Of a stretch of 64,000 bases of DNA, positions 25,822 through 34,772 are shown piece by piece. Origin of the DNA: Deltaproteobacteria bacterium (GTDB lineage Bacteria > Myxococcota_A > Polyangia > GCA-2747355); assembly GCA_020633415.1 (NCBI GenBank), contig JACKDQ010000006.1, positions 282,473-346,472 on the forward strand, given 5' to 3'. Positions within the stretch are counted from its first letter, which is position 1; each line of letters starts with the position of its first letter. The notes below the pieces were generated by a model. That model was not told where the DNA came from and did no database searches. It was given only the letters and a program-made list of their open reading frames with translations. Position numbers and translations under genes: made by a program.

Positions 25822-25850
25822 CTTCTATCTCAACCACGCGGCAAATGCAA
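25822..25850 (-). promoter_or_regulatory. Candidate promoter of the 65-aa protein/rpmB unit
   Basis: On the minus strand TTGCAT (plus 25845-25850) and TAGAAG (plus 25822-25827) are separated by 17 bp, about 40 bp before the start codon. Each hexamer matches four of six consensus bases, and the site lies in the only gap upstream of this unit. Confidence 0.35.
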
Positions 25851-25952
25851 CCCACGCATCATACATAATCGTTGGGCATTTCGCCAAGCGGCGCGACGAT
25901 CGAACCGCCGCAGCGGCTCAGGCGCCCTTTCCCTTATAACAATCTAAAACTA

Positions 25953-28052
25953 TTAATTTTCCGATCGACGCCGCCGACCGATCACGAGCAGCAGCAAGCC
26001 GAGCAGCACCCCCCAACCCGCACGCGCCGGGCCGCCAACCGCGCAACCTCGACCAGCCGTCGCGGGATCCTCGGTGGCCACGATATCGGCGTCGGTCGCA
26101 GGCTGCGCGTCGACCGCCGAGCCAGCGTCAGGTGCGATCCCTGCGTCGGGCTCAAACGGTATCGGTTTGGGGAAGGCCACAGCCAACGAATATTGGCGCG
26201 TGCTGGCCCCGGTGTTGATCGGCAAGACGAAGTACACTGCGCCCGGTTCGAGCGGCAGCGTCGACGAGGTGCGCTCGAACGTTGCCGGCACACCGCCCGA
26301 GTTGACCGTCGCGTCCTTGGTGGTCAGCAGGTTGCCGGTGATCAACACCGGCTCACGCTTGCGAACCAGCGCCGAAAGCGTCTGGGTTCGGCCGCGCACC
26401 TGGGTCAGCACGAGCTGCATCTTCTCGGCGTCCTTGGGTACCTCGATCCGATACTGCAGCGGACCGGGAACCATGCTGATGCCGAAATCGCTCGTGCCAA
26501 AGATGTAGCCCTCACGCGCCTTCTCCGCCGTCAGGGGAACGAAGCGCGTGCAGCTATCGACGCCACGTTTTTGCAGTTCGGCATCGACGAGCTGTCCAAG
26601 ACTCGGATCGGCCTCTCTTGCCAGACGCGAGAGCACGCCCGCTGCGTCTTTGATCCCTGCGGTCTTGGCCAACGAGATCGCCGTCTTGTAGACGACGCCT
26701 TCAAACAGCTCTTTGTTTTGGACCTGGCTGTAGATCGCCCAGACTGCACGTCCCCAGACCAAACCATCTTCATGCGACTCGCCGATCAGCCCATCGGGAC
26801 AATTGAGCGCCGTACCGGTCAAGCTGCGGATCGAGCCGTTACCGTAGAGCCCACCGGCGTACTCGCCGACGGTACCGTCGCCGGTAAAGAAAGAGGAGAA
26901 CAGATCGGCGAATGATTCGTTGAGCGCTAGCGGCATGATGTTGAAGCCGTACTGGTCGATCGTCGGGCTGAGATCCGAGGTCGCATCGATCAGCGAGTGC
27001 GCAAACTCGTGGTAGAGCACGTCGCCATCGTAAACGAAGTCGCGATTGCCTTGGCCAAAGGTGATGTCGCCCCGTCCGTCACCGTCGATGTCGCCGAAAA
27101 AGGCGTTGGGTACGCCAAACGTCCGCCCGTTGGCGGTCTGATGGAGGTTGACGTTAACGTCGATCCGCTGGATGTCGCCCGGTCGACGAAAGTTGAACCG
27201 CTTGACCAACCAACGGTGAAAAATGTCGGCGTGGTAGTAGCCCTGCACCTCGGCAAAAGGATCTTCGATGCTCGGCTCATCGGGCTCGAACAGGTAGTCG
27301 CCGTTCTCGTCGGGTTTGGCGTTGCGCGCACACTCGTAGCCTTTTTGCGTGACCATGCAGCTCTTGGCGCTGGCGTACTCGCCGGTCAACTCGCTGTCGG
27401 AAGTCAGGCCGCTGAGCTCGACGGTCGACAGCGCTGAGTTGACCGTTGGATTGGGTGAGTAGACTTTGGCCTTGGCTTCGCGCAGCGTCGAGGTGACCTG
27501 CAACACGCGCCCGCTGCGGGCGTCGATCAGCACTCGCCAGAGACCGAAGGGCCGATAGGTGGCGGCATCGCCGACCCAAACCAGCGTCGATTCACCACGG
27601 CCGTCGGCAAGCACCGCGAGGTCGCTACGACGCAACTCGAGGTCGGCACGATGGCCGCGCAGCAGTTGCAGCAACTGGCCGCTCTGAATCGTCGGTTGGA
27701 CGTCCAGCGCGGTGACCCGCTTGAGCTCACCGTTGGCGAGCAAGATGCGCCCGTGGCTGATCAACACCGACACCGTGCCACCGAGCACCGGCAGGCCATT
27801 TTGGGTCTGCGTGAGCATGACGACTTCGCCATCGGCAAAGGCCAGTCGACGATGCAGTTTCAGCTCGGCGCTAGCCGCTCCGAGCTCGGCCGCGTGTTGT
27901 TGGACATACTGCCGGGCCGCCGAAACAACATCGCCGCCGATCGACTGCGGCTGATCGCCGACAACTCGGGCCGACGCCACGCCGCCAATCGCGACAAGCA
28001 AGACGAGAGACAGAACAGGGATCGGCGCGATGCGCAACAGAGAACGTTGCAT
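25953..28052 (-). CDS. Secreted M4/M36-like metallopeptidase with MYXO-CTERM-type tail
   Basis: 699 aa from the ATG at 28052, which has GGAGG just upstream. Order: signal peptide (LSLVLLVAIGGVASA), FTP/PepSY-type propeptide (about 35-230), and a zinc protease domain with HEFAH in DVLYHEFAHSLID and the third ligand in LNESFADLFSSFF, closest to the M36 fungalysin and M4 thermolysin families. Beta-sandwich sequence follows. The end is GRGCAVGG, a short hydrophobic helix (WGVLLGLLLLVIG) and RRRR, the MYXO-CTERM sorting layout, where the Cys is lipidated or processed. It is a surface or secreted protease, probably used in predation or nutrient release. Confidence 0.9.
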   Translation of the reverse strand: MQRSLLRIAPIPVLSLVLLVAIGGVASARVVGDQPQSIGGDVVSAARQYVQQHAAELGAASAELKLHRRLAFADGEVVMLTQTQNGLPVLGGTVSVLISHGRILLANGELKRVTALDVQPTIQSGQLLQLLRGHRADLELRRSDLAVLADGRGESTLVWVGDAATYRPFGLWRVLIDARSGRVLQVTSTLREAKAKVYSPNPTVNSALSTVELSGLTSDSELTGEYASAKSCMVTQKGYECARNAKPDENGDYLFEPDEPSIEDPFAEVQGYYHADIFHRWLVKRFNFRRPGDIQRIDVNVNLHQTANGRTFGVPNAFFGDIDGDGRGDITFGQGNRDFVYDGDVLYHEFAHSLIDATSDLSPTIDQYGFNIMPLALNESFADLFSSFFTGDGTVGEYAGGLYGNGSIRSLTGTALNCPDGLIGESHEDGLVWGRAVWAIYSQVQNKELFEGVVYKTAISLAKTAGIKDAAGVLSRLAREADPSLGQLVDAELQKRGVDSCTRFVPLTAEKAREGYIFGTSDFGISMVPGPLQYRIEVPKDAEKMQLVLTQVRGRTQTLSALVRKREPVLITGNLLTTKDATVNSGGVPATFERTSSTLPLEPGAVYFVLPINTGASTRQYSLAVAFPKPIPFEPDAGIAPDAGSAVDAQPATDADIVATEDPATAGRGCAVGGPARAGWGVLLGLLLLVIGRRRRSEN

Positions 28053-28419
28053 TAGACTACCTCCACTAAGCGGGCAAAGCGTCCAAAGTCGTAAGTGCGA
28101 ATACGTCGTGGGAAAGCAAGGGGTACCGCCGGGGTTACAACAAAACGCTAAGAACACGCCTTCAAAAGACGGCAGATAATAGCCAAACGGATCAGCGATG
28201 GGTGACAATTCGACATCGGCGTCGGTCAACCGTCGAACCCCCGGCGGCGAGCAAGAAATATTCTCAGTGTGTTGCCGCACCGTCGGCCGGGCGGGGCCAA
28301 ACGCGCTCGGCAGCGCGCAAGAAGCGCGGCCCGCGACAAAGATTCCACGCCGTTGTCACTGAGCGCTGTTCGATTTTCAGTCAGCAAACGCCATCCAGGC
28401 GCCGGGGAACCGCTGATAC
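28053..28419. other. Divergent intergenic region between peptidase and hydrolase genes
   Basis: 367 bp between two divergent genes, expected to contain both promoters. I see no RNA gene, repeat or convincing reading frame in it. Confidence 0.5.
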
Positions 28420-29253
28420 ATGACGTCTTCGCCAGCCAAACCCTTGCAGCTGCTGCGGGTTACGCTCTTGTTGGCGGCGCTCTATCTGGCATACTGCCTG
28501 GCGATGAGCGCGCTCCAACGCTACCTGCTCTACCCGGGCGCCCGCAGATTCAACAACTTAGCAGCCGTCTTGCCCAGCGGTGCACAGCCGTTGTACCGCC
28601 AACTCGAGCAGGGTCGGGTTGAAGCTTGGCTGCTGCCCGCTTTGGGGATGGCCGAAAACCGCCGCGCACCGTTGGTCGTCTTTGCCCACGGCAACGGCGA
28701 GGTGATCGACCAGTGGCCAAGCACGCTCGAACCGCTACGCCGCCTCGGCGTTGCGCTGCTGTTGGTCGAGTATCGTGGTTTCGGTCGCAGCGCCGGAACA
28801 CCGTCGCAGTCAGCGATCGTCGAGGACTTTCGCTACTTCGTCGAGCGCGTCAGTCAGCGCGCAGATATCGACGGCGAGCGCCGCGTGTTCTTCGGCCGGT
28901 CGCTGGGCGGCGGCGTCGTCTGCGCGTTGAGTCGGCTGATCACGCCTCGCGCGCTGATCCTCAGCTCAACCTTCACCAGTATCGCCGACGCAGCTCGACG
29001 TTTCTTGCTGCCGCGCTTCTTGGTCAAAGACCCCTATGACAACATCGCCGCTTTGCGGGTTTTCGACGGCCCGACGTTGATCTTGCATGGCCGCGCGGAC
29101 AGGCTGCTTCCGTTTAACAACGCAGAGAAGTTGGTCGCCACCGCCAGGCAGGGCGAGCTGGTGCCCTTCGCCGGCGGACACAACACCTCACCCGACAGCG
29201 GCTACTTTCGCGCAGTCGCCAACTTCCTGCGCAGAAACCGCATCATCGACTGA
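28420..29253 (+). CDS. Membrane-anchored alpha/beta hydrolase
   Basis: 277 aa. A hydrophobic N-terminal helix (VTLLLAALYLAYCLAMSAL) anchors the protein. The hydrolase fold is shown by VVFAHGNGE (oxyanion strand), VEYRGFGRSAG, nucleophile elbow FGRSLGGG, HGRADRLLPF (acid) and FAGGHNTSP (His). This matches the ABHD13/BEM46-like group of serine hydrolases. Substrate unknown, perhaps an ester or amide at the membrane. It is a single gene, convergent with the leucine-degradation operon. Confidence 0.88.
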   Translation: MTSSPAKPLQLLRVTLLLAALYLAYCLAMSALQRYLLYPGARRFNNLAAVLPSGAQPLYRQLEQGRVEAWLLPALGMAENRRAPLVVFAHGNGEVIDQWPSTLEPLRRLGVALLLVEYRGFGRSAGTPSQSAIVEDFRYFVERVSQRADIDGERRVFFGRSLGGGVVCALSRLITPRALILSSTFTSIADAARRFLLPRFLVKDPYDNIAALRVFDGPTLILHGRADRLLPFNNAEKLVATARQGELVPFAGGHNTSPDSGYFRAVANFLRRNRIID

Positions 29254-29274
29254 ACCTAGCGACGCCCGCGGACG

Positions 29275-30186
29275 CTAGCTGGTCTTCGGCGGACCCGCGG
29301 CGAGATAGCGCGCAGGTAGCGATCGGCCGATCACCTGCTGCATCATTCGCGTTGCCCGACAAAGCGCGTCGAGATCGATGCCAGTCTCGATGCCCATGCC
29401 ATGCAGCATGTAGAGCACGTCTTCGGTGGCAACGTTGCCGCGTGCACCCGGAGCAAACGGACAGCCGCCCAGGCCGCCCGCCGACGCATCGATAATATGA
29501 ACACCGAGATCGAGCGCCGCCAGTACATTGGCCAAAGCCGTGCCGCGGGTGTCGTGAAAGTGGACGGCGACCTTGTCGACGGGTACCGACTGGAGCAACA
29601 GTTCGAGCACAGCGCGCACTTCGCCTGGCGTCGCCGCACCGATCGTGTCGGCGACAGAGACCTCGTCGCAGCCCATCTGCAACAGCGCCTGCGTAACGTC
29701 GACACCGGCCTTCGGCTCAACGCGCCCGCTAAATGGGCACCACCAGACTGTCGACACATAACCGCGCACACTGACCGACTCGCGCAATGCCTCAGCGACG
29801 ATCTTTCCGAAACGCGTGAGAGCGTCTTCCAGACTCATCCCCGTGTTGCGCTGGGAGAAAGCCGGCGAAGCTGCTGCGAATACGGCGATGCGCCGCGCAC
29901 CTGCAGCTAGTGCGCGCTGCAAACCGCGCTCGTTGGCGACGAGCACAATCAATTCATCGCCACGCCCTTCGGCCTCGACCTCCGCGACCAACGCATCGGT
30001 ATTGGCCATTTGCGGCACCCGATCGGGGCGCACCATCGAGCCGATCTCGAGCGAGCTGACGCCCGCATCGAGCAGCGCGTTGATAAAGGCCAGCTTGTCG
30101 GTAATCGAAACGATGTCGGGCTCATTTTGCAGCCCGTCACGCGGTCCAACTTCGACAATCTTAACCTTCCGCGGCCAGCGACTCAT
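29275..30186 (-). CDS. Hydroxymethylglutaryl-CoA lyase
   Basis: 303 aa. HMG-CoA lyase signatures are VGPRDGLQNEP near the N-terminus, the VRGYVSTVWWCPFSG strand, DTIGAATPGEVRAVL, and the loop GLGGCPFAPGARGNVATEDV with the catalytic Cys. It cleaves HMG-CoA to acetoacetate and acetyl-CoA, the last step of leucine degradation. It starts at an ATG that overlaps the biotin-carrier stop (ATGA) and ends the operon, so it is the liuE/mvaB equivalent. Confidence 0.95.
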   Translation of the reverse strand: MSRWPRKVKIVEVGPRDGLQNEPDIVSITDKLAFINALLDAGVSSLEIGSMVRPDRVPQMANTDALVAEVEAEGRGDELIVLVANERGLQRALAAGARRIAVFAAASPAFSQRNTGMSLEDALTRFGKIVAEALRESVSVRGYVSTVWWCPFSGRVEPKAGVDVTQALLQMGCDEVSVADTIGAATPGEVRAVLELLLQSVPVDKVAVHFHDTRGTALANVLAALDLGVHIIDASAGGLGGCPFAPGARGNVATEDVLYMLHGMGIETGIDLDALCRATRMMQQVIGRSLPARYLAAGPPKTS

Positions 30187-30698
30187 CCCGACGCCTCACT
30201 CGAGCGCTCAGCTTCGAAGTCGAGTACCCGCGCACCACCTTCGACTTGATCACCTACCGCAGAACGAATCGCCGTAACCCGCCCGGCTACCGGTGCGCGC
30301 ACGACGGATTCCATCTTCATCGCCTCTAGCGCGTAGAGCGCCTCACTCGACTCGACCGCTTGACCCACTTCGACGTAGATCCGCGTGACCTTGCCCGGCA
30401 TCGGCGCGAGCACTTCGCCACCGCGCTTGGCGCCCCGACGTTGGCCGTGCTTGTTCGGCAAGGCGAACGTGTAGCAGTGGCCATCGACGTGCAGAAACAA
30501 TGTCTGACCATCGCGCACCGTATGCACGATGCGCTGACCACTTTCATCGACCAGCAAAAAACGATGCCCTTCGATTTGGGTCAGGCGAAAGCACTGGCTC
30601 GACCCGCCATCGGCCGCTACCTGATACTGACCATCGCTCTGCTTGATGTCGAAGGTCCTCGGCACTTCGTTGCTGATAACCGTCACCCGCCGACTCAC
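30183..30698 (-). CDS. Biotin carboxyl carrier subunit, separate from the carboxylase
   Basis: 171 aa from the GTG at 30698. That start has GGAGGG upstream and overlaps the biotin carboxylase stop as GTGA; a longer TTG start is less likely. The C-terminal 75 residues are a biotinyl domain with the lysine in EAMKMESVVRAP, and PMPGKVTRIYVEVGQAVE before it. The N-terminal half (about residues 1-95) is a BT-like linker domain. Known methylcrotonyl-CoA carboxylase alpha chains carry this fused to the carboxylase; here it is a separate polypeptide that must be biotinylated (BioB supplies biotin). Confidence 0.9.
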   Translation of the reverse strand: MSRRVTVISNEVPRTFDIKQSDGQYQVAADGGSSQCFRLTQIEGHRFLLVDESGQRIVHTVRDGQTLFLHVDGHCYTFALPNKHGQRRGAKRGGEVLAPMPGKVTRIYVEVGQAVESSEALYALEAMKMESVVRAPVAGRVTAIRSAVGDQVEGGARVLDFEAERSSEASG

Positions 30699-32197
30699 CG
30701 GACCCTCCAGTTGGCCAGTTGCTCCCAAGGCGTTTGACGAACCGCCGCCACTGTCTGCGGCGCCCCGTCGGTACTCGAAACCCTGGCGTCAGCCGACAGT
30801 GCTGCAGCAAGCGCCTCCGTCTGCTCGCTGGGCAGGGGAGCGCTCCAAAGCGCCGTTTGCCGATCGAGCAAGTGCTCGGTAATAAAGCCGGTACTGAGTT
30901 GTCCTTGGCGAAACGCCGGGTGGCCCAGCACGTGGCGCATCAGCGAGATGTTGGTCGCGAAGCCGAGCAGTACGTAGTCCGCCAAAGCGCGATCGAGGCG
31001 CGCGATCGCCGCTTCGCGCGTCGGCGCCCAAGCGATTACCTTGCTGAGGATCGGATCGTAATAGACAGGGACATCCATCGCCGCACGCACGCCGCTATCG
31101 ACACGGACACCCGGACCATGCGGTTCGTCGAGCACGTGAATTCGCCCTGGTGACGGCGCAAAGTCGCGCGCCGGATCTTCCGCATAGACCCGTGCCTCGA
31201 TCGCATGACCGCGAATCACGATCCGATCTTGCTCCAACTCAAGCGGCAGACCGTCGGCAATGCGCAGCTGTTGATGAACGAGATCGATACCAGTGACTTC
31301 CTCGGTGATCGGATGCTCAACCTGCAAGCGGGTGTTGACTTCGAGGAAATAGAAGTCGCCATTTTCATCGAGCAGAAACTCGACGGTGCCGGCGTTGGTG
31401 TAGCCCGCCGCGCGCGCGACGGCTACAGCAGCGCTGCCGATCCGCTGGCGCAAATCGGCGTCAACGGCCGGTGACGGGCACTCTTCGATGATCTTCTGGT
31501 GGCGCCGCTGGATGCTGCACTCGCGCTCGCCCAGAAAGACGCAGTGCCCATGGTTATCCGCGAGGATCTGCACCTCGATATGGCGCGGTCGTTCGATCAA
31601 GCGCTCGATCAGCATCGCCGGGTTATTGAACGAAGCCACCGCTTCGCGTCGGGCCAGCTCGAAGGCGTGCTGCAAGTCGGCGGGGTCACGAACGACGCGC
31701 ATCCCTTTACCACCGCCACCCGCGATGGCCTTGATCAGCAGCGGGAAACCGACCTGCTTGGCGAGCTGCTCCAGTTCTTCGTCGGACTCGATCTGCTGAC
31801 CGGGCACCACCGGCACGCCGGCCTCGACAGCGAGCCTGCGCGCCGAGGCCTTGTCACCGAGCGCCTCGATCGTCGCTGCAGAAGGACCGACAAAGGTGAT
31901 GCCAGCAGCCTGACACGCAGCGGCAAACTGCGCGCTTTCCGAGAGAAACCCGTAGCCCGGGTGGATCGCATCAGCGCCGACAGTCTGGGCCGCGTCGATA
32001 ATCTTGCCGATATCGAGATACGAGGATTTCGCTTCGGCTTCGCCAAGGCGCACGGCCTCATCGGCGAGCATCGCGTGCGGCGCGCTGCAGTCAGCATCGG
32101 AAAACACCGCAACTGACGGGATAGCGAGCTCGGCACATGCGCGCAATACGCGCACGGCGATCTCTCCGCGGTTAGCGACTAGCAGCTTCTTCGGCAT
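30695..32197 (-). CDS. Biotin carboxylase subunit of methylcrotonyl-CoA carboxylase
   Basis: 500 aa. The N-terminal block PKKLLVANRGEIAVRVLRAC, the glycine-rich ATP loop GGGGKGMRVV, the substrate block VFLGERECSIQRRHQKIIEE, EVNTRLQVEHPITEEVTG and the C-terminal end are typical biotin carboxylase features. It carboxylates the biotin on the partner carrier using bicarbonate and ATP. The ATG shares one base with the upstream stop (TAATG). Context with enoyl-CoA hydratase, beta subunit and HMG-CoA lyase makes methylcrotonyl-CoA the substrate rather than acetyl- or propionyl-CoA. Confidence 0.93.
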   Translation of the reverse strand: MPKKLLVANRGEIAVRVLRACAELAIPSVAVFSDADCSAPHAMLADEAVRLGEAEAKSSYLDIGKIIDAAQTVGADAIHPGYGFLSESAQFAAACQAAGITFVGPSAATIEALGDKASARRLAVEAGVPVVPGQQIESDEELEQLAKQVGFPLLIKAIAGGGGKGMRVVRDPADLQHAFELARREAVASFNNPAMLIERLIERPRHIEVQILADNHGHCVFLGERECSIQRRHQKIIEECPSPAVDADLRQRIGSAAVAVARAAGYTNAGTVEFLLDENGDFYFLEVNTRLQVEHPITEEVTGIDLVHQQLRIADGLPLELEQDRIVIRGHAIEARVYAEDPARDFAPSPGRIHVLDEPHGPGVRVDSGVRAAMDVPVYYDPILSKVIAWAPTREAAIARLDRALADYVLLGFATNISLMRHVLGHPAFRQGQLSTGFITEHLLDRQTALWSAPLPSEQTEALAAALSADARVSSTDGAPQTVAAVRQTPWEQLANWRVR

Positions 32198-32991
32198 TAG
32201 TCGTTCGACTCCGCACGCTCAGGGTGCCAGGCGGGCTTACGCCGCTCGAGGAACGCGCGCATTCCTTCTTGTCCTTCGGACGAGCGTCGCGCGTCGGCGA
32301 TCATCGATGCAGTGAGCTCGCGCGCCGTCTCGGCATCGACGCGGGGGACCTCGGCGTAGAGCTGCTTAACCAGTCCCAGCGCGCGCGGGCCGCAGGCCAT
32401 CAGTGACTCGGACCAGCTGTCGATCAGGCGGTCGACGTCCTCATCGATGGCGTTGACCAAGCCGAGTTCCAGCGCGCTATCAGCGCGAAAGCGCTCACCG
32501 GTGAGCGCTGCTTCGAGCAATTTGTGGCGCACGCAGCGACGCATCAGATAGGGAAAGATCATCGCCGGGACGATCCCCAGGCGAACCTCGGTCAGACCGA
32601 ACTGCGCTCGTGGCGCAGCGGCAACCAGATCGCAGGCGGCGACCAAACCCATGCCACCACCGAGCGCAGCCCCGTGAACGCGCGCGATCACCGGCTTGGG
32701 TGCGGCAACCATCGCATCGAGCAGCCGCACCAGGCGCATCACCTCGGCCTTGCTCTGCTGCGCGTCGGCGGTCGCCTGTGACTTCATCCAGTTCAAGTCG
32801 GCACCGGCGCAAAACGACCGCCCTTCACCAGCGAGCACGATAAAGCGCACCTGCGGATCGGCGGCGAAGGTCTCGATCGCCTGGTGGAGCTCATCGATCA
32901 ACTGACCGTTGAGCGCGTTGTGGATGTCGGGGCGGGCCAGCGTGATCGTCCCGCGTCCATCTCTCTGTTCGATCTTACACAATGCGCTCAT
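32197..32991 (-). CDS. Enoyl-CoA hydratase (methylglutaconyl-CoA hydratase)
   Basis: 264 aa with crotonase features GEGRSFCAGADLNWM, GAALGGGMGLVAACDLVAA and the acidic TEVRLGIVPAM. It hydrates methylglutaconyl-CoA to HMG-CoA between the carboxylase and the lyase steps, assigned from operon position. Other crotonase reactions cannot be excluded by sequence. It starts 17 bp after the beta subunit stop. Confidence 0.9.
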   Translation of the reverse strand: MSALCKIEQRDGRGTITLARPDIHNALNGQLIDELHQAIETFAADPQVRFIVLAGEGRSFCAGADLNWMKSQATADAQQSKAEVMRLVRLLDAMVAAPKPVIARVHGAALGGGMGLVAACDLVAAAPRAQFGLTEVRLGIVPAMIFPYLMRRCVRHKLLEAALTGERFRADSALELGLVNAIDEDVDRLIDSWSESLMACGPRALGLVKQLYAEVPRVDAETARELTASMIADARRSSEGQEGMRAFLERRKPAWHPERAESND

Positions 32992-33008
32992 CGCCAGCTC
33001 CTCCGCAG

Positions 33009-34616
33009 CTACATGCGGAATACACCCGGTTTCATCGCTTCGATCGGCGCATTGAGTACCGCGGCCAACGCCAGCCCCAACACATCGCGGGTCTGTGTCG
33101 GATCGATCACGCCGTCATCCCAAAGCCGCGCGGTGCTGTAGTAACAACTGCCTTCGCGCTCGTATTTTTCAAGGATCGGCTTGGCGATCTCTTGTTCTTC
33201 GTCGGCAGAAAGCACTTGCCCTTGGCGTGCCATCTGGTCGCGCTTGACGGTGGTCAACACGCCCGCTGCTTGCTCGGCGCCCATCACGCTGATCCGCGCA
33301 TTAGGCCACATCCAGAGGAAACGCGGTTCATAAGCGCGACCACACATCGCGTAGTTTCCTGCGCCATAAGAACCACCGATGATCACCGTCATGCGCGGTA
33401 CGCCCGAGGTCGCCACCGCGTGGACCATCTTGGCGCCCGCGCGCGCGATACCCGCCGCCTCGTATTGCTGTCCGACGATGAAGCCGGTGATGTTTTGCAG
33501 GAAGATCAAGGGAATCTTGCGCTGGCCACAGAGCTCAACGAAGTGCGCGCCCTTTTCCGCGCTTTCGACGAACAATACGCCGTTGTTGGCAACGATGCCA
33601 ACCAGCATGCCGTGGATCCGCGCAAAGCCGCAGACCAGCGTCGTGCCGTAAAGCGCCTTGAATTCGGCAAAGCGGCTGCCGTCGACGATACGCGCGATCA
33701 CCTCGCGCACGTCGTAGGCGGTGCGCAGATCGCGCGGCAACACACCATAGAGCTGCTCGGCATCGTAGGCCGGCTCTTCGACAGCGATCGTCTCCAATTC
33801 GCCGAGACGACGATGATTGAGTGTCGAGACGATCTCGCGCACGATCAACAGCGCCTCTTCATCGTCGTGAGCGTAATGATCGACAACCCCCGAGCGCCGC
33901 GCGTGCACATCGGCACCGCCGAGATCCTCGGCGCTGACATCCTCGCCGGTCGCAGCTTTGACCAGTGGCGGGCCGGCCAGAAAGATCGTCCCGGTCCCTT
34001 TGACGATCACCGCCTCGTCGCTCATCGCCGGGACGTAGGCACCACCTGCGGTGCAAAAACCCATCACGCAAGCGATCTGCGGAATACCCGCTGCCGATAG
34101 TCGCGCCTGGTTGAAAAAGATCCGGCCAAAGTGTTCGCGATCGGGGAAAACCTCGGCTTGCAGCGGCAAGAAGGCGCCGCCCGAATCGACCAGATAGATA
34201 CAAGGCAGCCGATTGGTCAGCGCGATCTCTTGGGCGCGAACGTGCTTCTTCACCGTGAGCGGCAAATAGCTGCCACCTTTGACCGTCGCATCGTTGGCGA
34301 CGATCATCACTTCGCGACCACAAACGCGCCCCACGCCGGTAACGACACCCGCCGACGGCGCCGCTCCGTCATACATTTCCCAGGCGGCCAGCGAAGACAG
34401 CTCGAGAAACGGCGCGTGGGCGTCGAGCAGCGTTTCGATCCGCTGGCGCACCGGCATCTTTCCCAGCGATCGTTGTCGCTGCTGCGCGCGTTCACCGCCG
34501 CCTTGGGCCACCAGCGCTAACCGATCGCTCAACGTGCGACTGAGCTCGCGGTGGAAGGCGGCATTTTCGGAAAATTGCGGACTTTTCGGATCGATTTGGC
34601 TTTCGATGGGATTCAT
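33009..34616 (-). CDS. Methylcrotonyl-CoA carboxylase beta subunit (carboxyltransferase)
   Basis: 535 aa. Carboxyltransferase hallmarks include ANDATVKGGSYLPLTVKKHVRAQEIA, YLVDSGGAFLPLQAEVFPD, ACVMGFCTAGGAYVPAMSDE, FLAGPPLVKAATGEDVSAEDLGGADVH, and NITGFIVGQQYEAAGI with GGSYGAGNYAMCGRAY. It transfers carboxyl from biotin to methylcrotonyl-CoA. It is the first gene of the liu-type operon; the gap 34617-34772 upstream should contain the promoter and holds a short inverted repeat at 34692-34701. Confidence 0.95.
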   Translation of the reverse strand: MNPIESQIDPKSPQFSENAAFHRELSRTLSDRLALVAQGGGERAQQRQRSLGKMPVRQRIETLLDAHAPFLELSSLAAWEMYDGAAPSAGVVTGVGRVCGREVMIVANDATVKGGSYLPLTVKKHVRAQEIALTNRLPCIYLVDSGGAFLPLQAEVFPDREHFGRIFFNQARLSAAGIPQIACVMGFCTAGGAYVPAMSDEAVIVKGTGTIFLAGPPLVKAATGEDVSAEDLGGADVHARRSGVVDHYAHDDEEALLIVREIVSTLNHRRLGELETIAVEEPAYDAEQLYGVLPRDLRTAYDVREVIARIVDGSRFAEFKALYGTTLVCGFARIHGMLVGIVANNGVLFVESAEKGAHFVELCGQRKIPLIFLQNITGFIVGQQYEAAGIARAGAKMVHAVATSGVPRMTVIIGGSYGAGNYAMCGRAYEPRFLWMWPNARISVMGAEQAAGVLTTVKRDQMARQGQVLSADEEQEIAKPILEKYEREGSCYYSTARLWDDGVIDPTQTRDVLGLALAAVLNAPIEAMKPGVFRM

Positions 34617-34691
34617 GGTGACGCACTGCTTCTACTACGTGGCGCGGGGCCCTGGCAACGACCAGCACGGCCCAGGAAACCCACGAATTTA

Positions 34692-34701
34692 ACCGAACGG
34701 T
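34692..34701. promoter_or_regulatory. Possible regulator site upstream of the leucine-degradation operon
   Basis: ACCG-AA-CGGT is a short inverted repeat whose arms extend imperfectly (TxACCG on the left, CGGTxA on the right), 76 bp before the beta subunit start. TetR-type repressors of fatty-acid and branched-chain catabolism bind sites of this style; no regulator gene is beside it. Confidence 0.3.
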
Positions 34702-34772
34702 AAGGGTGGTCGCTACGACGGCTGGGCCGTGGCGAATTTGACCGCTGGCGCGAGCTTGGGCATCGTGGAGCG

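Noticed and set aside
25872..26915. 347-codon open frame antisense to the metallopeptidase
   Set aside because: Shadow frame; the opposite strand has a clear signal peptide, HEFAH motif and sorting tail.
32982..34100. 372-codon open frame antisense to the carboxyltransferase gene
   Set aside because: Shadow of a strongly conserved gene; no family features.
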